A stretch of 64,000 nt of DNA. Source: Sphingobium sp. WTD-1 (GTDB lineage: Bacteria > Pseudomonadota > Alphaproteobacteria > Sphingomonadales > Sphingomonadaceae). Each line of letters opens with the position of its first letter. Position 1 is the stretch's first letter. Position numbers and translations under genes: made by a program. The stretch spans positions 186,001-250,000 of the forward strand of contig NZ_CP119128.1 in assembly GCF_030128825.1 (NCBI RefSeq). The letters run 5' to 3'. The notes under the pieces were generated by a model. The model was not told the origin of the DNA. It did not search any database and saw nothing but the letters and a program-made list of their open reading frames with translations. Of this stretch, positions 16,962-26,583 are shown in pieces.

Positions 16962-18464
16962 TCACCTTGCCAGCTTGAACTCCTCATAACGTGGCTCGCG
17001 CAGTATCTCACGATATGCGTCAGGCGTGCCGGTCCAGGTCTCTGGCATGCCGTTTTCGTCCATATACCAGTTCGTGCAACCCGAAATCCATATTGTCGAC
17101 GGTACGGCGGACTTCACCTTCTGCAAAAACTCGTCCAGAGCCTCCGGCTTTGCTTCGATCGAGTGGTATCCGTTCTCCGCGCAGAATTTGATAACCTTGA
17201 CGATATGGTCGACGATCGCTTCCGAATAGGCGATCGCGCTGAAATTGCCTCGCGGCGAATGCGGGCCGCCGACAAGCATGAAATTCGGAAAGCCCGGAAC
17301 ATGCACAGAAAGGTGAGCGCCGGTCTGCCCTTCCCACACCTTGGTCAGCGATTCGCCGCGGGCGTTGGTCAGTTCAATCGGGCGATGATAGGCTCGTGCG
17401 TCGAACCCGGTGGCGAAGATGATGACGTCCAGTTCGTGCAGGCGGCCGGATTGATCGACTATGCCCTGCTCAGTCGCGCGAACGATGCCGTCGCGGACGA
17501 TCTCGACATTGGGCCGTGATACCGCCGGGTAAAATGCAGTCGACATCACCATGCGCTTGCACAGGGGTTCATCGGGCGGTGTCAGCTTCCTGCGCAGTTC
17601 CGGGTCTTTGATCCGACCTAGATGCCATTTGCACATGCTCGACAAGAATTTACGCTGCCACCCATTTTTGATGACCGCCTCGGCGAACACATGCTCGAAA
17701 AACCAGCCATAAAATCTTCCAGCAGCGCGTCCGATCCAGGGCATCGCACGGACTATTTTCCGCTCCATATCGCCAAAGCGGCGGTTGGGCAGCGGAAATA
17801 TCCATTGTGGCGTCCTGATGAACGCCGTCAGATCGACACCCTGGTTGGCGAGCGCTGCAATCAACTGAGTACCGGTTGACCCACTACCGATCACGCCCAC
17901 GCGCTTGTCGCTGAGATCGATGCCGTCCATCCATTGGGCCGAATGAAACTTGGCGCCCTCAAAGTCGTCCAGCCCCTCGATCCTGGGAAATGCGGGGACA
18001 TGAAGTGGTCCGGTCGCCGCGACGAGGAAATCGACTGTGTCGAGATGCCCTTCGACCGTTTCCAGATGCCACTTCCGGCCATCGAACCTGCACCCGGTCA
18101 CCTTCGTGCCGAAAACAATATCTCGCCGCAGATCATATTTGTCGGCGACCTTGAGCATATATGACTGGATTTCTCCACCCAGTGCGAGCCGGTGGCTCCA
18201 GCCCGGATTATGTTCGAACGAGTAATTATAATGGTGCGCCGGCACATCGCAGGCGACGCCCGGATACCGATTCTCGCGCCATGTGCCGCCGACCTCGTTC
18301 GCTTTTTCATAGATGACGATGTCGTCAAGCCCGGCTTCCCGCAGCTTGATCGCCTGCATCATGCCTGCAGCACCGGCGCCGATAATCGCAGTGCGCGGGC
18401 GATATGCGGCTTTTCCATTCCGCGCTTCACCCATTGCCGGGCCTCCAGCTATGTCGCTTTGCAT
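16962..18464 (-). CDS. flavin-containing Baeyer-Villiger-type monooxygenase
   Basis: A 500-residue FAD/NADP-dependent monooxygenase. The FAD loop is AIIGAGAAGMMQAIKLREAG (about 22-41), the Baeyer-Villiger fingerprint FxGxxxHxxxW is met by FEGAKFHSAQW, the NADP loop is GVIGSGSTGTQL, and FATGFDA lies in the C-terminal third. Such enzymes insert oxygen next to a ketone, giving an ester or lactone. ATG 18464 has the strong RBS GGAGAGG; longer upstream extensions in the frame overlap the divergent SDR gene and are rejected. The 70-bp divergent promoter carries operator site D. Confidence 0.9.
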   Translation of the reverse strand: MQSDIAGGPAMGEARNGKAAYRPRTAIIGAGAAGMMQAIKLREAGLDDIVIYEKANEVGGTWRENRYPGVACDVPAHHYNYSFEHNPGWSHRLALGGEIQSYMLKVADKYDLRRDIVFGTKVTGCRFDGRKWHLETVEGHLDTVDFLVAATGPLHVPAFPRIEGLDDFEGAKFHSAQWMDGIDLSDKRVGVIGSGSTGTQLIAALANQGVDLTAFIRTPQWIFPLPNRRFGDMERKIVRAMPWIGRAAGRFYGWFFEHVFAEAVIKNGWQRKFLSSMCKWHLGRIKDPELRRKLTPPDEPLCKRMVMSTAFYPAVSRPNVEIVRDGIVRATEQGIVDQSGRLHELDVIIFATGFDARAYHRPIELTNARGESLTKVWEGQTGAHLSVHVPGFPNFMLVGGPHSPRGNFSAIAYSEAIVDHIVKVIKFCAENGYHSIEAKPEALDEFLQKVKSAVPSTIWISGCTNWYMDENGMPETWTGTPDAYREILREPRYEEFKLAR

Positions 18465-18475
18465 TGACCTCTCCA

Positions 18476-18494
18476 CTTGTTTGTCACACGCTAG
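18476..18494. promoter_or_regulatory. TetR-type operator candidate, site D (degenerate)
   Basis: CTTGTTTGTCACACGCTAG matches the ideal site at 13 of 19 positions and site A at 14. It lies in the 70-bp gap between the divergent monooxygenase and SDR genes. Confidence 0.4.
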
Positions 18495-18534
18495 TATCTT
18501 CACAGCGATCTGACAAGATGATTGGACACCTGCA

Positions 18535-19317
18535 ATGAGTTCGTTAGCCCGCGTCGGCGGAAAGAAAGCACTGGTAACCGGTGCCGCGCAAGGATTGGGC
18601 GCTGCCTCCGCACAGATGCTCGCACGACACGGCGCGCAGGTCCTTTTGACCGACGTCAACGAGGCAGGGGCGCAGCGGGTAGCCGAGTCCATCAATATCG
18701 AAATGGGCAAAGAAGTCGCCTGGGCGGCCCGCCATGACGTGACCAGCGCCGATGACTGGACGGAAGCGCTCGACCAAGCCGTTCTGCTCATGGGTGGCGT
18801 GTCTGTACTGGTGAACAATGCTGGTCTGGTAATGACAGGCTCTGTCGAAGATCTTGAACTCGATCAATGGCACCGCGTCATGCAGGTCAACACGGACAGC
18901 GTCTTTTTGGGGTGCAAGATTGCGCTGCCATATCTGCGTGACAGCCAGCCCGGCTCGATCATCAACCTGTCGTCGATGGCGGGGTTGATGGCTTCGCCCA
19001 ACCTCGCTGCCTACAACGCTTCCAAGGCCGCTGTCTGGCTGCTCACAAAATCGGTTGCACTGCTCACAGCAAAACGCGGCTGGGATATCCGTTGCAACTC
19101 GATCCACCCTACATTCATCCGTACGCCGATGCTCGATATCTTCCGGGGAGACCGGGAAGAAGCGGCCATGCTGGAACGACTTGCGCGCCAAGTGCCGGTG
19201 GGAAGACTCGGCGAGCCCGACGATGTGGCATACGCCGTCCTGTACCTCGCGTCGGATGAAAGTCGTTTCATCACTGCATCCGAACTCAAGGTGGATGGTG
19301 GCATTTCAGCAACATAA
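18535..19317 (+). CDS. SDR-family NAD(P)-dependent alcohol dehydrogenase
   Basis: A 260-residue SDR. The cofactor loop is TGAAQGLGAASAQMLARHG (about 16-34), followed by NNAG (about 93-96), the active-site Ser in LSSMAG and YNASK (about 160-164). It resembles 3alpha(20beta)-hydroxysteroid and cyclohexanol-type dehydrogenases, which interconvert secondary alcohols and ketones. Being divergent from the Baeyer-Villiger enzyme, it may supply that enzyme's ketone. The ribosome-binding site is weak. Confidence 0.88.
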   Translation: MSSLARVGGKKALVTGAAQGLGAASAQMLARHGAQVLLTDVNEAGAQRVAESINIEMGKEVAWAARHDVTSADDWTEALDQAVLLMGGVSVLVNNAGLVMTGSVEDLELDQWHRVMQVNTDSVFLGCKIALPYLRDSQPGSIINLSSMAGLMASPNLAAYNASKAAVWLLTKSVALLTAKRGWDIRCNSIHPTFIRTPMLDIFRGDREEAAMLERLARQVPVGRLGEPDDVAYAVLYLASDESRFITASELKVDGGISAT

Positions 19318-19779
19318 TTCGCTTCGTAAAATACTTGCTTGCGGCTAGCTAGCTATATAGCTACACGTGAGAGACCTTCAGCGCAGATTGAAGTGGAGAG
19401 GATGATTGGACAGCGATGCGCCTATTGCCGCAAAGGCAACGATCATGCGGGACTGGCGGCCTCATGCACATTCTCCCGGCGAGCCACGCCCCCCGAAAAT
19501 ATCCGGAGGGCATGATTTGTATCTGGAAATTAAAGTGTGGGCGTGCCGAACAGCCGTATTATCTGGTCCACCCAAGGTTTCTTGCAGGTCGCACTCGCCC
19601 CTTTACGGCAATCCTAGAAAACAAACTGATAAGCAGAGCCGTAATTCTATCGGGTTAAACTCATTTCGGCGCAGCATGATTCCGGGTCCGGTGCATCGGT
19701 ATTCTCACCAGGCACATGGCATATTTTCTCTTCATGAGATCCAAGCAACAATATCAAATATAAACTAGGGAGAGGTTGA
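19318..19779. other. long leader/intergenic region before TonB receptor
   Basis: A 462-bp gap between the SDR and the TonB receptor. It contains operator site C near its left end. Reading frames up to 120 codons exist, but none has an RBS or a recognisable protein, so I treat it as promoter and long 5' leader; no riboswitch was recognised. Confidence 0.55.
19334..19352. promoter_or_regulatory. TetR-type operator candidate, site C
   Basis: CTTGCTTGCGGCTAGCTAG matches the ideal palindrome at 17 of 19 positions. It is followed by AT-rich DNA (CTATATAGCTA) that could include a promoter for the TonB receptor. Confidence 0.6.
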
Positions 19780-22137
19780 ATGAGCCTTGTTAAGCACGCG
19801 CTATTGGGCGCCAGCCTCACTACTATGGTCATTGCCAATCAGGCATATGCTCAGACCGCTGCTCCTCCTGCAGGTGCCGCGGTGGCCGATATCGTCGTCA
19901 CAGCCAACAAGCGCGAGCAGCGTCTTAATGATGTCGGCATCACCGTTGCGGTTCTTTCAGGCAATGCGCTCCAGCGCCAGCAGATCAACTCGCTGGCCGA
20001 TCTCGCCAATGCCACTCCAAGCCTGTCTTTCACCAACAGCGCAAACGGCACACCCGTCTACACTCTGCGCGGCGTCGGCTTCTACGAGACATCGCTAGGC
20101 GCCTACCCCACGGTCAGCACCTATGTCGATGAAGCGCCTCTGCCCTTTCCTGTTCTCTCCTCACACTCGGCATATGATCTTGAACGGGTCGAGGTGCTAA
20201 AGGGACCGCAGGGTACGCTTTTTGGACAGAATGCGACGGGCGGCGCGATCAACTATATCGCAGCGAAGCCCACCAGCGAACTCCATGCGGGCGCCAATGT
20301 TTCATATGGTCGTTTCAACGAAGTTGTCGCCGACACCTTTATCAGCGGCCCGATCTCTTCGACATTGAAAGCCCGCCTCGCGGGTCGCGTCGAACGCGCC
20401 GACGGCTGGCAGGTGAGCAATTCACGCCCCGGCGACCGCAATGGCAAGGTCCGCAATTATATGGGTCGGTTGCTGATCGACTTTCAACCGACCGACCGCC
20501 TTCGCTTCGGCCTCAACGTCAACGGGTGGAAGGACAAGGGCGAAACCCAGGCGCCGCAATATATCGCCTATCAGTATCAGGCGCCTGCCTTCGTCACGCC
20601 CGCACTCGTAAACTCGCAATTTTCACCAGAGAAGCCGCGTGCGGCGGACTGGACCCCAGGCGTGCCCCGGCGCGACAACCGGATGGGTCAGATATCGCTT
20701 CGGTCCGAACTTGATCTGACGGACGACATTACCGTTACGTCGTTGACCTCCTACGTCGATTACAAGCAGCGTCAGGGCAACGAGGGCGATGGTTTGCCCA
20801 TCCGCACGCTCGATCTGCCCCGTGATGACGGTCGCATCAAGAGTTTCAACCAGGAACTTCGCATTTCCAACGCCAGCAATTCGAGCTTTCGTTGGGTCGT
20901 CGGCGGCAATTATGAGCGCAGCAAGGTGTTTCAGGTCCAGGACCTGACCTTTCCGGATGTATCCGTGCGTGGCCTTTACGGCACTTTCGGATATCCCTTT
21001 TCTTCGTTGTCCTATTACAACGATCAGAAAATGCGGAATTATGCCGGTTTCGCCAACGCCGAATATGACATCGGCAAGCTGACGATCAAACTCGGCGGTC
21101 GATACACAAAATCACGGACTGATGCCAACGCCTGCAACTACGACCCGTCGGGCGATCCGCGCAACACGGGTCCGTTGTTCTTCGACGTTCTGCTTGGTGG
21201 CGCGTTCGGTCCCTATAACGGCCAATGCTATCAGATCAACAATCTGCCAATGGCGGTCGGGGGCGTAAATCCCGGATCCCCCGGCGCTTATGTGAGTTCG
21301 CTCAAGCAGGACAATTTCTCCTGGCGCGTTGGCATCGACTGGAAGGCCAGTCCCGACGTGCTGATCTATGCAAACGTGGCGAAGGGCTACAAGACAGGTG
21401 GTTTCCCGGTGCTTTCGGCCTCCTTGTTCAGCCAGTATCTGCCCGTAACCCAGGAATCCGTTCAGTCATATGAGGGGGGCATCAAAGCGACGCTGCTGGA
21501 TCGCACGCTTCAGTTGAACGCTTCTGTTTTCTATTATGATTATACCGACAAACAGCTGCGTTCAAAGTTTGTTGACCCTAACTTCGGCATTCTCGACGTA
21601 CTTCAGAATATTCCCAAGTCGGAAGTTAAGGGTTTCGAGCTTGAAATGAGTATTAGACCGACGCCTGGTCTGGTCGTCAACAACACATTTACCTATCTGG
21701 ATGCGAGTATCAAACGCTTCAGTGGCATTAATGCTGCGGGCGTAGCCGCGAATTTTGCCGGCGCGAGCGTCCCCTACACGCCTAAGTTCCAGATCGGCAG
21801 CAATATCGATTATGATTTCCCGCTTACGAGCAGTCTGAATGGATTTATCGGCACAAGCGTGAACTTCCGCTCGAACACGGTCGCGACCATCGGTGGGGAG
21901 ATCAACCCTCCTGCGGCTGCGCCACAGTCGAAGAGGATCTTCGGGGTCGCCGATTACACGCTGGTCGATCTGCGTGCAGGCATTGCGGCACCCGACGACC
22001 GCTGGCGCGTTACGATCTGGGGCAAGAATGTGTTCAACGAATATTACTGGAACAACGTCGTCGCCGCGTTCGATACGATCGGTCGCTACGCCGGCAAGCC
22101 TGCCACTTACGGCGTGAGCGTCGCCTTCCGCTACTAG
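19780..22137 (+). CDS. TonB-dependent outer-membrane receptor
   Basis: A 785-residue outer-membrane receptor. A signal peptide (MSLVKHALLGASLTTMVIANQAYAQ, cut after residue 25) is followed by the TonB box region ADIVVTANKREQRLNDVGITVAVL, the plug domain (RVEVLKGPQGTLFGQNATGGAINYI, about 128-152) and a beta barrel ending in aromatic FRY. RBS GGGAGAGGTTGA precedes the ATG. Sphingomonads use many such receptors for hydrophobic carbon sources as well as siderophores; its place in the regulon suggests it imports the pathway substrate. Confidence 0.93.
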   Translation: MSLVKHALLGASLTTMVIANQAYAQTAAPPAGAAVADIVVTANKREQRLNDVGITVAVLSGNALQRQQINSLADLANATPSLSFTNSANGTPVYTLRGVGFYETSLGAYPTVSTYVDEAPLPFPVLSSHSAYDLERVEVLKGPQGTLFGQNATGGAINYIAAKPTSELHAGANVSYGRFNEVVADTFISGPISSTLKARLAGRVERADGWQVSNSRPGDRNGKVRNYMGRLLIDFQPTDRLRFGLNVNGWKDKGETQAPQYIAYQYQAPAFVTPALVNSQFSPEKPRAADWTPGVPRRDNRMGQISLRSELDLTDDITVTSLTSYVDYKQRQGNEGDGLPIRTLDLPRDDGRIKSFNQELRISNASNSSFRWVVGGNYERSKVFQVQDLTFPDVSVRGLYGTFGYPFSSLSYYNDQKMRNYAGFANAEYDIGKLTIKLGGRYTKSRTDANACNYDPSGDPRNTGPLFFDVLLGGAFGPYNGQCYQINNLPMAVGGVNPGSPGAYVSSLKQDNFSWRVGIDWKASPDVLIYANVAKGYKTGGFPVLSASLFSQYLPVTQESVQSYEGGIKATLLDRTLQLNASVFYYDYTDKQLRSKFVDPNFGILDVLQNIPKSEVKGFELEMSIRPTPGLVVNNTFTYLDASIKRFSGINAAGVAANFAGASVPYTPKFQIGSNIDYDFPLTSSLNGFIGTSVNFRSNTVATIGGEINPPAAAPQSKRIFGVADYTLVDLRAGIAAPDDRWRVTIWGKNVFNEYYWNNVVAAFDTIGRYAGKPATYGVSVAFRY

Positions 22138-22191
22138 GTTTTTCTCGTCCACAGGCCGCGTCTCTGCTGCCTGGCGAGATGCGGCCGCCAT

Positions 22192-22228
22192 GAAGCATGA
22201 TCCGATCCGGCAGATTGGATCATGCTTC
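22192..22228. terminator. stem-loop after TonB receptor
   Basis: GAAGCATGATCC and its exact complement flank a 13-base loop. It lies 54 bp after the receptor stop and 45 bp before the SDR start. Termination or partial read-through control is likely, though it lacks a T tract. Confidence 0.6.
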
Positions 22229-22273
22229 CGGCCAGTTCAACAACATGACCATGAGATCATAGGAGTATCGAGT

Positions 22274-23041
22274 ATGACCGACAGGCTGAAAGGCAAGGTT
22301 GCCGTTATTTCCGGCGGCGCATCGGGGATCGGCGCGGCGACGGCTCGACTGTTCGTGGCAGAGGGCGCGCGCGTGATCGTCGCTGATCTGCAGGAACCGC
22401 TCGATACTGCGCTGGCGGATCTGCTCGTTTCGAATCCCGAGGCGGCAAAGTTCAGGCGTTGCGACGTTTCCGTCGAAGCGGACGTCGTTGCTGCCATCGA
22501 CGACGCCGTCGCGACATGGGGTCGGCTGGACACAACTGTTGCGTGCGCCGGCGTACCGGGACAGGGCGCGGCGGCGGATATTACCGCTGACCATTGGGAC
22601 AGGACCTTCGCCATCAATGCGCGCGGCGTATTCCTGTTCACGAAGTACGCGATCCCCCACATGATCAAAGCTGGCGGCGGATCGATCATCATTATCTCGT
22701 CAGCTTTCGGAATTGTCGGCGGACCTCATTTCGCCGCCTATGCCGCCTCGAAGGGCGCAGTTCGCAATTTTTCTAAAGCAACCGCGATCGACTATGTCGG
22801 ACACGGTATTCGGTCGAACTCTGTTCATCCAGGCTATATCGACACCCCCATGGTTCAGAACATCGTCAACAACGCCCCTGACACCGGCGCCGCGCAGTCG
22901 ATGTTCAATGCCCTTCAACCGGGGGGACGTGGCGGCGTGCCAGAAGACATTGCCTGGGGCTGCGTCTATTTGGCCTCGGATGAAGCCCGTTTCGTGACGG
23001 GAACGGAACTTGTTATCGATGGCGGCCTGCTGGCGCGATAG
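22274..23041 (+). CDS. SDR-family oxidoreductase
   Basis: A 255-residue SDR. MTDRLKGKVAVISGGASGIGAATARLFVAEG has the cofactor loop at about 13-20; catalytic YAASK is near 154-158 and GGVPEDIAWGCVYLASDEARFVTGTELVIDGG closes the protein. ATG 22274 is preferred over an upstream ATG at 22190 because GGAG lies about 10 bases before it and the frame before it is taken up by the stem-loop. Probably oxidises an alcohol or hydroxyacyl-CoA in the pathway; the substrate is not predictable. Confidence 0.88.
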   Translation: MTDRLKGKVAVISGGASGIGAATARLFVAEGARVIVADLQEPLDTALADLLVSNPEAAKFRRCDVSVEADVVAAIDDAVATWGRLDTTVACAGVPGQGAAADITADHWDRTFAINARGVFLFTKYAIPHMIKAGGGSIIIISSAFGIVGGPHFAAYAASKGAVRNFSKATAIDYVGHGIRSNSVHPGYIDTPMVQNIVNNAPDTGAAQSMFNALQPGGRGGVPEDIAWGCVYLASDEARFVTGTELVIDGGLLAR

Positions 23042-23096
23042 CGGTCGGCGCTGCATCCGACAATTCGCGACCATTTCCTGAAAGAAAGACCTCCCC

Positions 23097-24269
23097 ATGC
23101 GTGATGCCGTCATCGTTTCCACGGCCCGGACACCGATCGGTCGTGCCTATCGTGGCGCATTCAACGCCACCCCCTCCCCAACACTGGCAGCGCACGCGAT
23201 CCGCGCCGCAGTCGCACGGTCGGGCCTCAGTCCCGACGAAGTAGACGATGTCATCCTGGGTTGCTCGCTGCCGCAAGGCGTGCAGCAGACGATCGGTAGG
23301 ACGGCAGCACTGCGCGCGGGCCTGCCCGTATCGGTATCGGGTATGACAATGGATCGGCAATGTTCATCGGGCCTGATGACGATCGCGACGGCGGCCAAGC
23401 AGGTCATCGTGGATCGGATGGACGCTGTTGTGGCAGGAGGGGTCGAATCGATCTCGATGGTGCAGACCCCGGCGCTGCGTTCCGACACCGACCCCGAACT
23501 GCTCGCCATGATGCCCGACATCTATATGCCGATGCTCCAGACTGCGGAGATTGTGGCAAGCCGCTACGGCATTTCCCGAGACCGGCAGGATGCCTACGCG
23601 CTCCAGTCACAACAACGCACCGCCGCAGCGCAGGCGGCGGGCGCGTTCGATGACGAGATCATATCCGTGACAGCGACGATGGCGGTCGCCGACAAGGCCA
23701 CCGGCGTGACCTCGCACAGGGAGGTGACGCTCACGCGCGACGAGGGCAATCGGCCGGAAACGACGGCGGAAGGCCTGGCCAGTCTGAAGCCAGTCGTCGA
23801 GGGCGGCGTGATTACCGCAGGGAACGCATCGCAATTTTCCGATGGCGCGTCGGCTTGTGTCATCATGACCAGCGACCTTGCCGCAGCCCGCGGGCTGATG
23901 CCGCTTGGCCGCTATGTCGGCATGGCGGTCGCGGGCACTGAACCCGACGAAATGGGGATCGGTCCTGTCTTCGCCATACCTAAACTGTTGTCTCGTTTCG
24001 GCCTGAGCATGGCCGACATTGGCCTGTGGGAGTTGAACGAGGCGTTTGCGGTCCAGGTGCTCTATTGCCAGGATGTGCTCGGCATTCCTGACGAGATACT
24101 CAACGTCAATGGTGGAGCAATTTCGATCGGCCATCCTTACGGCATGTCCGGAGCGCGCATGACTGGCCATGCCCTGATCGAAGGACGCAGGCGCGGTGCA
24201 AAATATGTCGTCGTCACGATGTGCGTTGGTGGCGGAATGGGCGCGGCCGGGCTTTTCGAGGTACTCTGA
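23097..24269 (+). CDS. acetyl-CoA acyltransferase (thiolase)
   Basis: A 390-residue thiolase. The acyl-accepting Cys is in [11 protein letters not shown] (about Cys89), the catalytic His in [11 protein letters not shown] and the second Cys in [12 protein letters not shown] near the C-terminus. It cleaves a 3-ketoacyl-CoA with CoA to give acetyl-CoA or propionyl-CoA. It follows the SDR by 55 bp and completes a hydroxyacyl oxidation/thiolysis pair. Confidence 0.92.
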   Translation: MRDAVIVSTARTPIGRAYRGAFNATPSPTLAAHAIRAAVARSGLSPDEVDDVILGCSLPQGVQQTIGRTAALRAGLPVSVSGMTMDRQCSSGLMTIATAAKQVIVDRMDAVVAGGVESISMVQTPALRSDTDPELLAMMPDIYMPMLQTAEIVASRYGISRDRQDAYALQSQQRTAAAQAAGAFDDEIISVTATMAVADKATGVTSHREVTLTRDEGNRPETTAEGLASLKPVVEGGVITAGNASQFSDGASACVIMTSDLAAARGLMPLGRYVGMAVAGTEPDEMGIGPVFAIPKLLSRFGLSMADIGLWELNEAFAVQVLYCQDVLGIPDEILNVNGGAISIGHPYGMSGARMTGHALIEGRRRGAKYVVVTMCVGGGMGAAGLFEVL

Positions 24270-24438
24270 GAACATTATCTCAGCACGCTCTCCGCCTTGG
24301 CAGCGATCGCTATTTAGCGACCGAAACCCCTTGGGGGATAAGGCTATCTTCACTGTCGCCGATAGCCCGACGGGCAGACTGAAATAAGCTCGTCGCTGAG
24401 TAAACAAGGCGTTGGGACATCGTTGATCGGAGCCGTGA
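24270..24438. other. intergenic region before acs
   Basis: 169 bp with short inverted repeats (CCCCTTGGGG near 24330; GCCCGACGGGC near 24365) that may include a weak terminator. No gene seen. Confidence 0.4.
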
Positions 24439-26373
24439 ATGACCGATATATATCCAGTGCCACCGGACTGGGCCATGCACACGCGCACGAATGCCGAACA
24501 ATATGCGGCATCCTACGATCGCTCTTTGAACGACGCGGACAAGTTTTGGTTGGAAGAGGCGGCGCGGCTCGACTGGATAGTACCCCCGACCAGAGCGAGT
24601 GAAAGCTCGTTTCACGCCGCTGACTTCGGCGTAAAGTGGTTCGCCGATGGCCTTCTTAACGTTTCGGTCAACTGCATCGATCGCCATCTCAGGCTACACG
24701 CCGATCGCGTCGCAATCATCTGGGAACCCGATATCCCGAGCGAAGAGCCGCGCCATTATACTTATCAGCAACTACATGACGAGGTGTGCCGCCTCGCCAA
24801 TGTTCTGAAGAAGCAGGGCGTGCAGAAGGGCGATCGCGTCACCATCTACCTGCCCATGATACCCGAGGCGGCGTTTGCGCTGCTCGCCTGCGCGCGCATC
24901 GGCGCGATCCATTCGGTGGTGTTCGGGGGCTTCTCCCCCGATGCGCTTGCCGGTCGGATCACTGATTGCGATTCCAGGCTTGTAATTACCGCCGATTACG
25001 GCCGCCGCGGCGGCAAGCTGGTGCCGCTCAAAGCCAATGTCGATGAGGCGGCTAAGCAGTGTCTTAGTCTCACGTCGGTGATCGTGATCCAGGCGACTGG
25101 CGACGACGTGACGATGCAGCCAGGCCGCGACATTTGGTATCATGAAGCAGCAGTTGAGGTTCCCGCAACCTGCGATCCCGAGCCGATGAATGCCGAGGAC
25201 CCGCTGTTCATCCTCTACACATCGGGGTCGACCGGCAAGCCCAAGGGGGTGCTACACACGTCGGGTGGCTATTTGCTCTGGGCGAGTCTGACCCATGATG
25301 TTTGTTTTAATTACCAGCCCAAAGAGGTGTTCTGGTGCGCCGCCGATGTCGGCTGGGTCACCGGCCACACCTATATCGTCTATGGCCCGCTCGCCAATGC
25401 GGCGACCACGCTGATGTTCGAAGGTGTGCCGACCTGGCCCGACGCGAGCCGCATCTGGCAGGTGGTCGATCGCCATCAGGTCACCACTCTCTTTACCGCG
25501 CCCACCGCGTTGCGCGCGCTGATGAAGGAAGGCGACGATTATGTCGCAACAACCTCGCGCAGGTCGCTCAAGCTGCTCGGCTCGGTTGGCGAGCCTATCA
25601 ATCCGGAGGCATGGCGCTGGTATCATGAGGTCGTCGGCGAAAGCCGCTGCCCGATCATAGACATGTGGTGGCAGACCGAGACCGGCGGCGGCATGATCTC
25701 TCCCTTGCCGGGCGCCACCGCGCTCAAGCCGGGATCGGCGACGAAGCCATTTTTCGGCGTCGCGCCGCAGTTGGTCGATGCTGATGGCAAGGTGCTGGAG
25801 GGTGCGACCGAGGGCAACCTCGTTATCACGCGGAGCTGGCCGGGGCAGATGCGCACTGTTTGGGGCGATCATGACCGCTTCTTTCAGACCTATTTCGCGA
25901 CCTATCCCGGTACATATTTCACCGGCGACGGCTGCCGCCGTGATGAGGACGGCTATTACTGGATCACTGGCCGGGTCGATGACGTCATCAACGTCTCTGG
26001 CCACCGCATGGGCACTGCCGAGGTCGAATCCGCGCTCGTCCTCCATGCAAAAGTCGCGGAAGCTGCGGTGGTCGGCTTTCCGCATGCCATCAAAGGGCAG
26101 GGCATCTACGCCTATGTCACGCTGAACGCTGGCGAAGATTCGAGCGAACCGTTGCGTAGGGAATTGCGCGACTGGGTCCGCACAGAGATTGGCCCGATCG
26201 CGACGCCCGATGCGATCCAGTTCACACCCGGCCTGCCTAAAACGCGATCGGGCAAGATCATGCGCCGCATCCTGCGTAAGATCGCAGAAGGGGACGTCTC
26301 GTCGCTCGGTGACACCTCGACGTTGGCGGATCCGGCGGTGGTCGAAAGTCTTATCGCCGATCGAATGAGCTGA
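24439..26373 (+). CDS. acs: acetyl-CoA synthetase
   Basis: A 644-residue AMP-forming acetyl-CoA synthetase, the usual family length. Landmarks are [20 protein letters not shown] (about 258-277), the acetate-pocket WWQTETGG (about 408-415) and the C-terminal [10 protein letters not shown] (about 601-610), whose lysine is the usual regulatory acetylation site. It turns acetate into acetyl-CoA. GGAGCCGTGA precedes ATG 24439. In this context it would recover acetate released by the ester-cleaving branch; a general housekeeping role is equally possible. Confidence 0.95.
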   Translation: MTDIYPVPPDWAMHTRTNAEQYAASYDRSLNDADKFWLEEAARLDWIVPPTRASESSFHAADFGVKWFADGLLNVSVNCIDRHLRLHADRVAIIWEPDIPSEEPRHYTYQQLHDEVCRLANVLKKQGVQKGDRVTIYLPMIPEAAFALLACARIGAIHSVVFGGFSPDALAGRITDCDSRLVITADYGRRGGKLVPLKANVDEAAKQCLSLTSVIVIQATGDDVTMQPGRDIWYHEAAVEVPATCDPEPMNAEDPLFILYTSGSTGKPKGVLHTSGGYLLWASLTHDVCFNYQPKEVFWCAADVGWVTGHTYIVYGPLANAATTLMFEGVPTWPDASRIWQVVDRHQVTTLFTAPTALRALMKEGDDYVATTSRRSLKLLGSVGEPINPEAWRWYHEVVGESRCPIIDMWWQTETGGGMISPLPGATALKPGSATKPFFGVAPQLVDADGKVLEGATEGNLVITRSWPGQMRTVWGDHDRFFQTYFATYPGTYFTGDGCRRDEDGYYWITGRVDDVINVSGHRMGTAEVESALVLHAKVAEAAVVGFPHAIKGQGIYAYVTLNAGEDSSEPLRRELRDWVRTEIGPIATPDAIQFTPGLPKTRSGKIMRRILRKIAEGDVSSLGDTSTLADPAVVESLIADRMS

Positions 26374-26583
26374 TACCAATGCTTCCTTTGATCCTTTGTG
26401 ATATGCTTCCTATGTTTGAAACCATCATGATCTTGACCGCAATTAACCCGGCAAGCGTCACAATCGCATATAATGCATGTCGCAAACATCTGCTCATCCC
26501 GCCTGCGCGCAAGATAATCGTTTCGCCCGCGTTGAGTCGGCTAAAGCCGCGGACAGGGTTTTTGCGATAGTGATCGAGCGATC
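26374..26583. other. intergenic region
   Basis: 210 bp between acs and the phosphatase. AT-richer than its neighbours, with no recognisable gene. Confidence 0.4.

Noticed and set aside
18465..18818. 118-codon N-terminal extension of the monooxygenase frame
   Set aside because: It overlaps the divergent SDR gene and site D, and the conserved FAD loop begins shortly after ATG 18464, which has a strong RBS.
19406..19768. 120-codon frame before the TonB receptor
   Set aside because: No RBS, no recognisable domain and atypical composition; more likely leader DNA.
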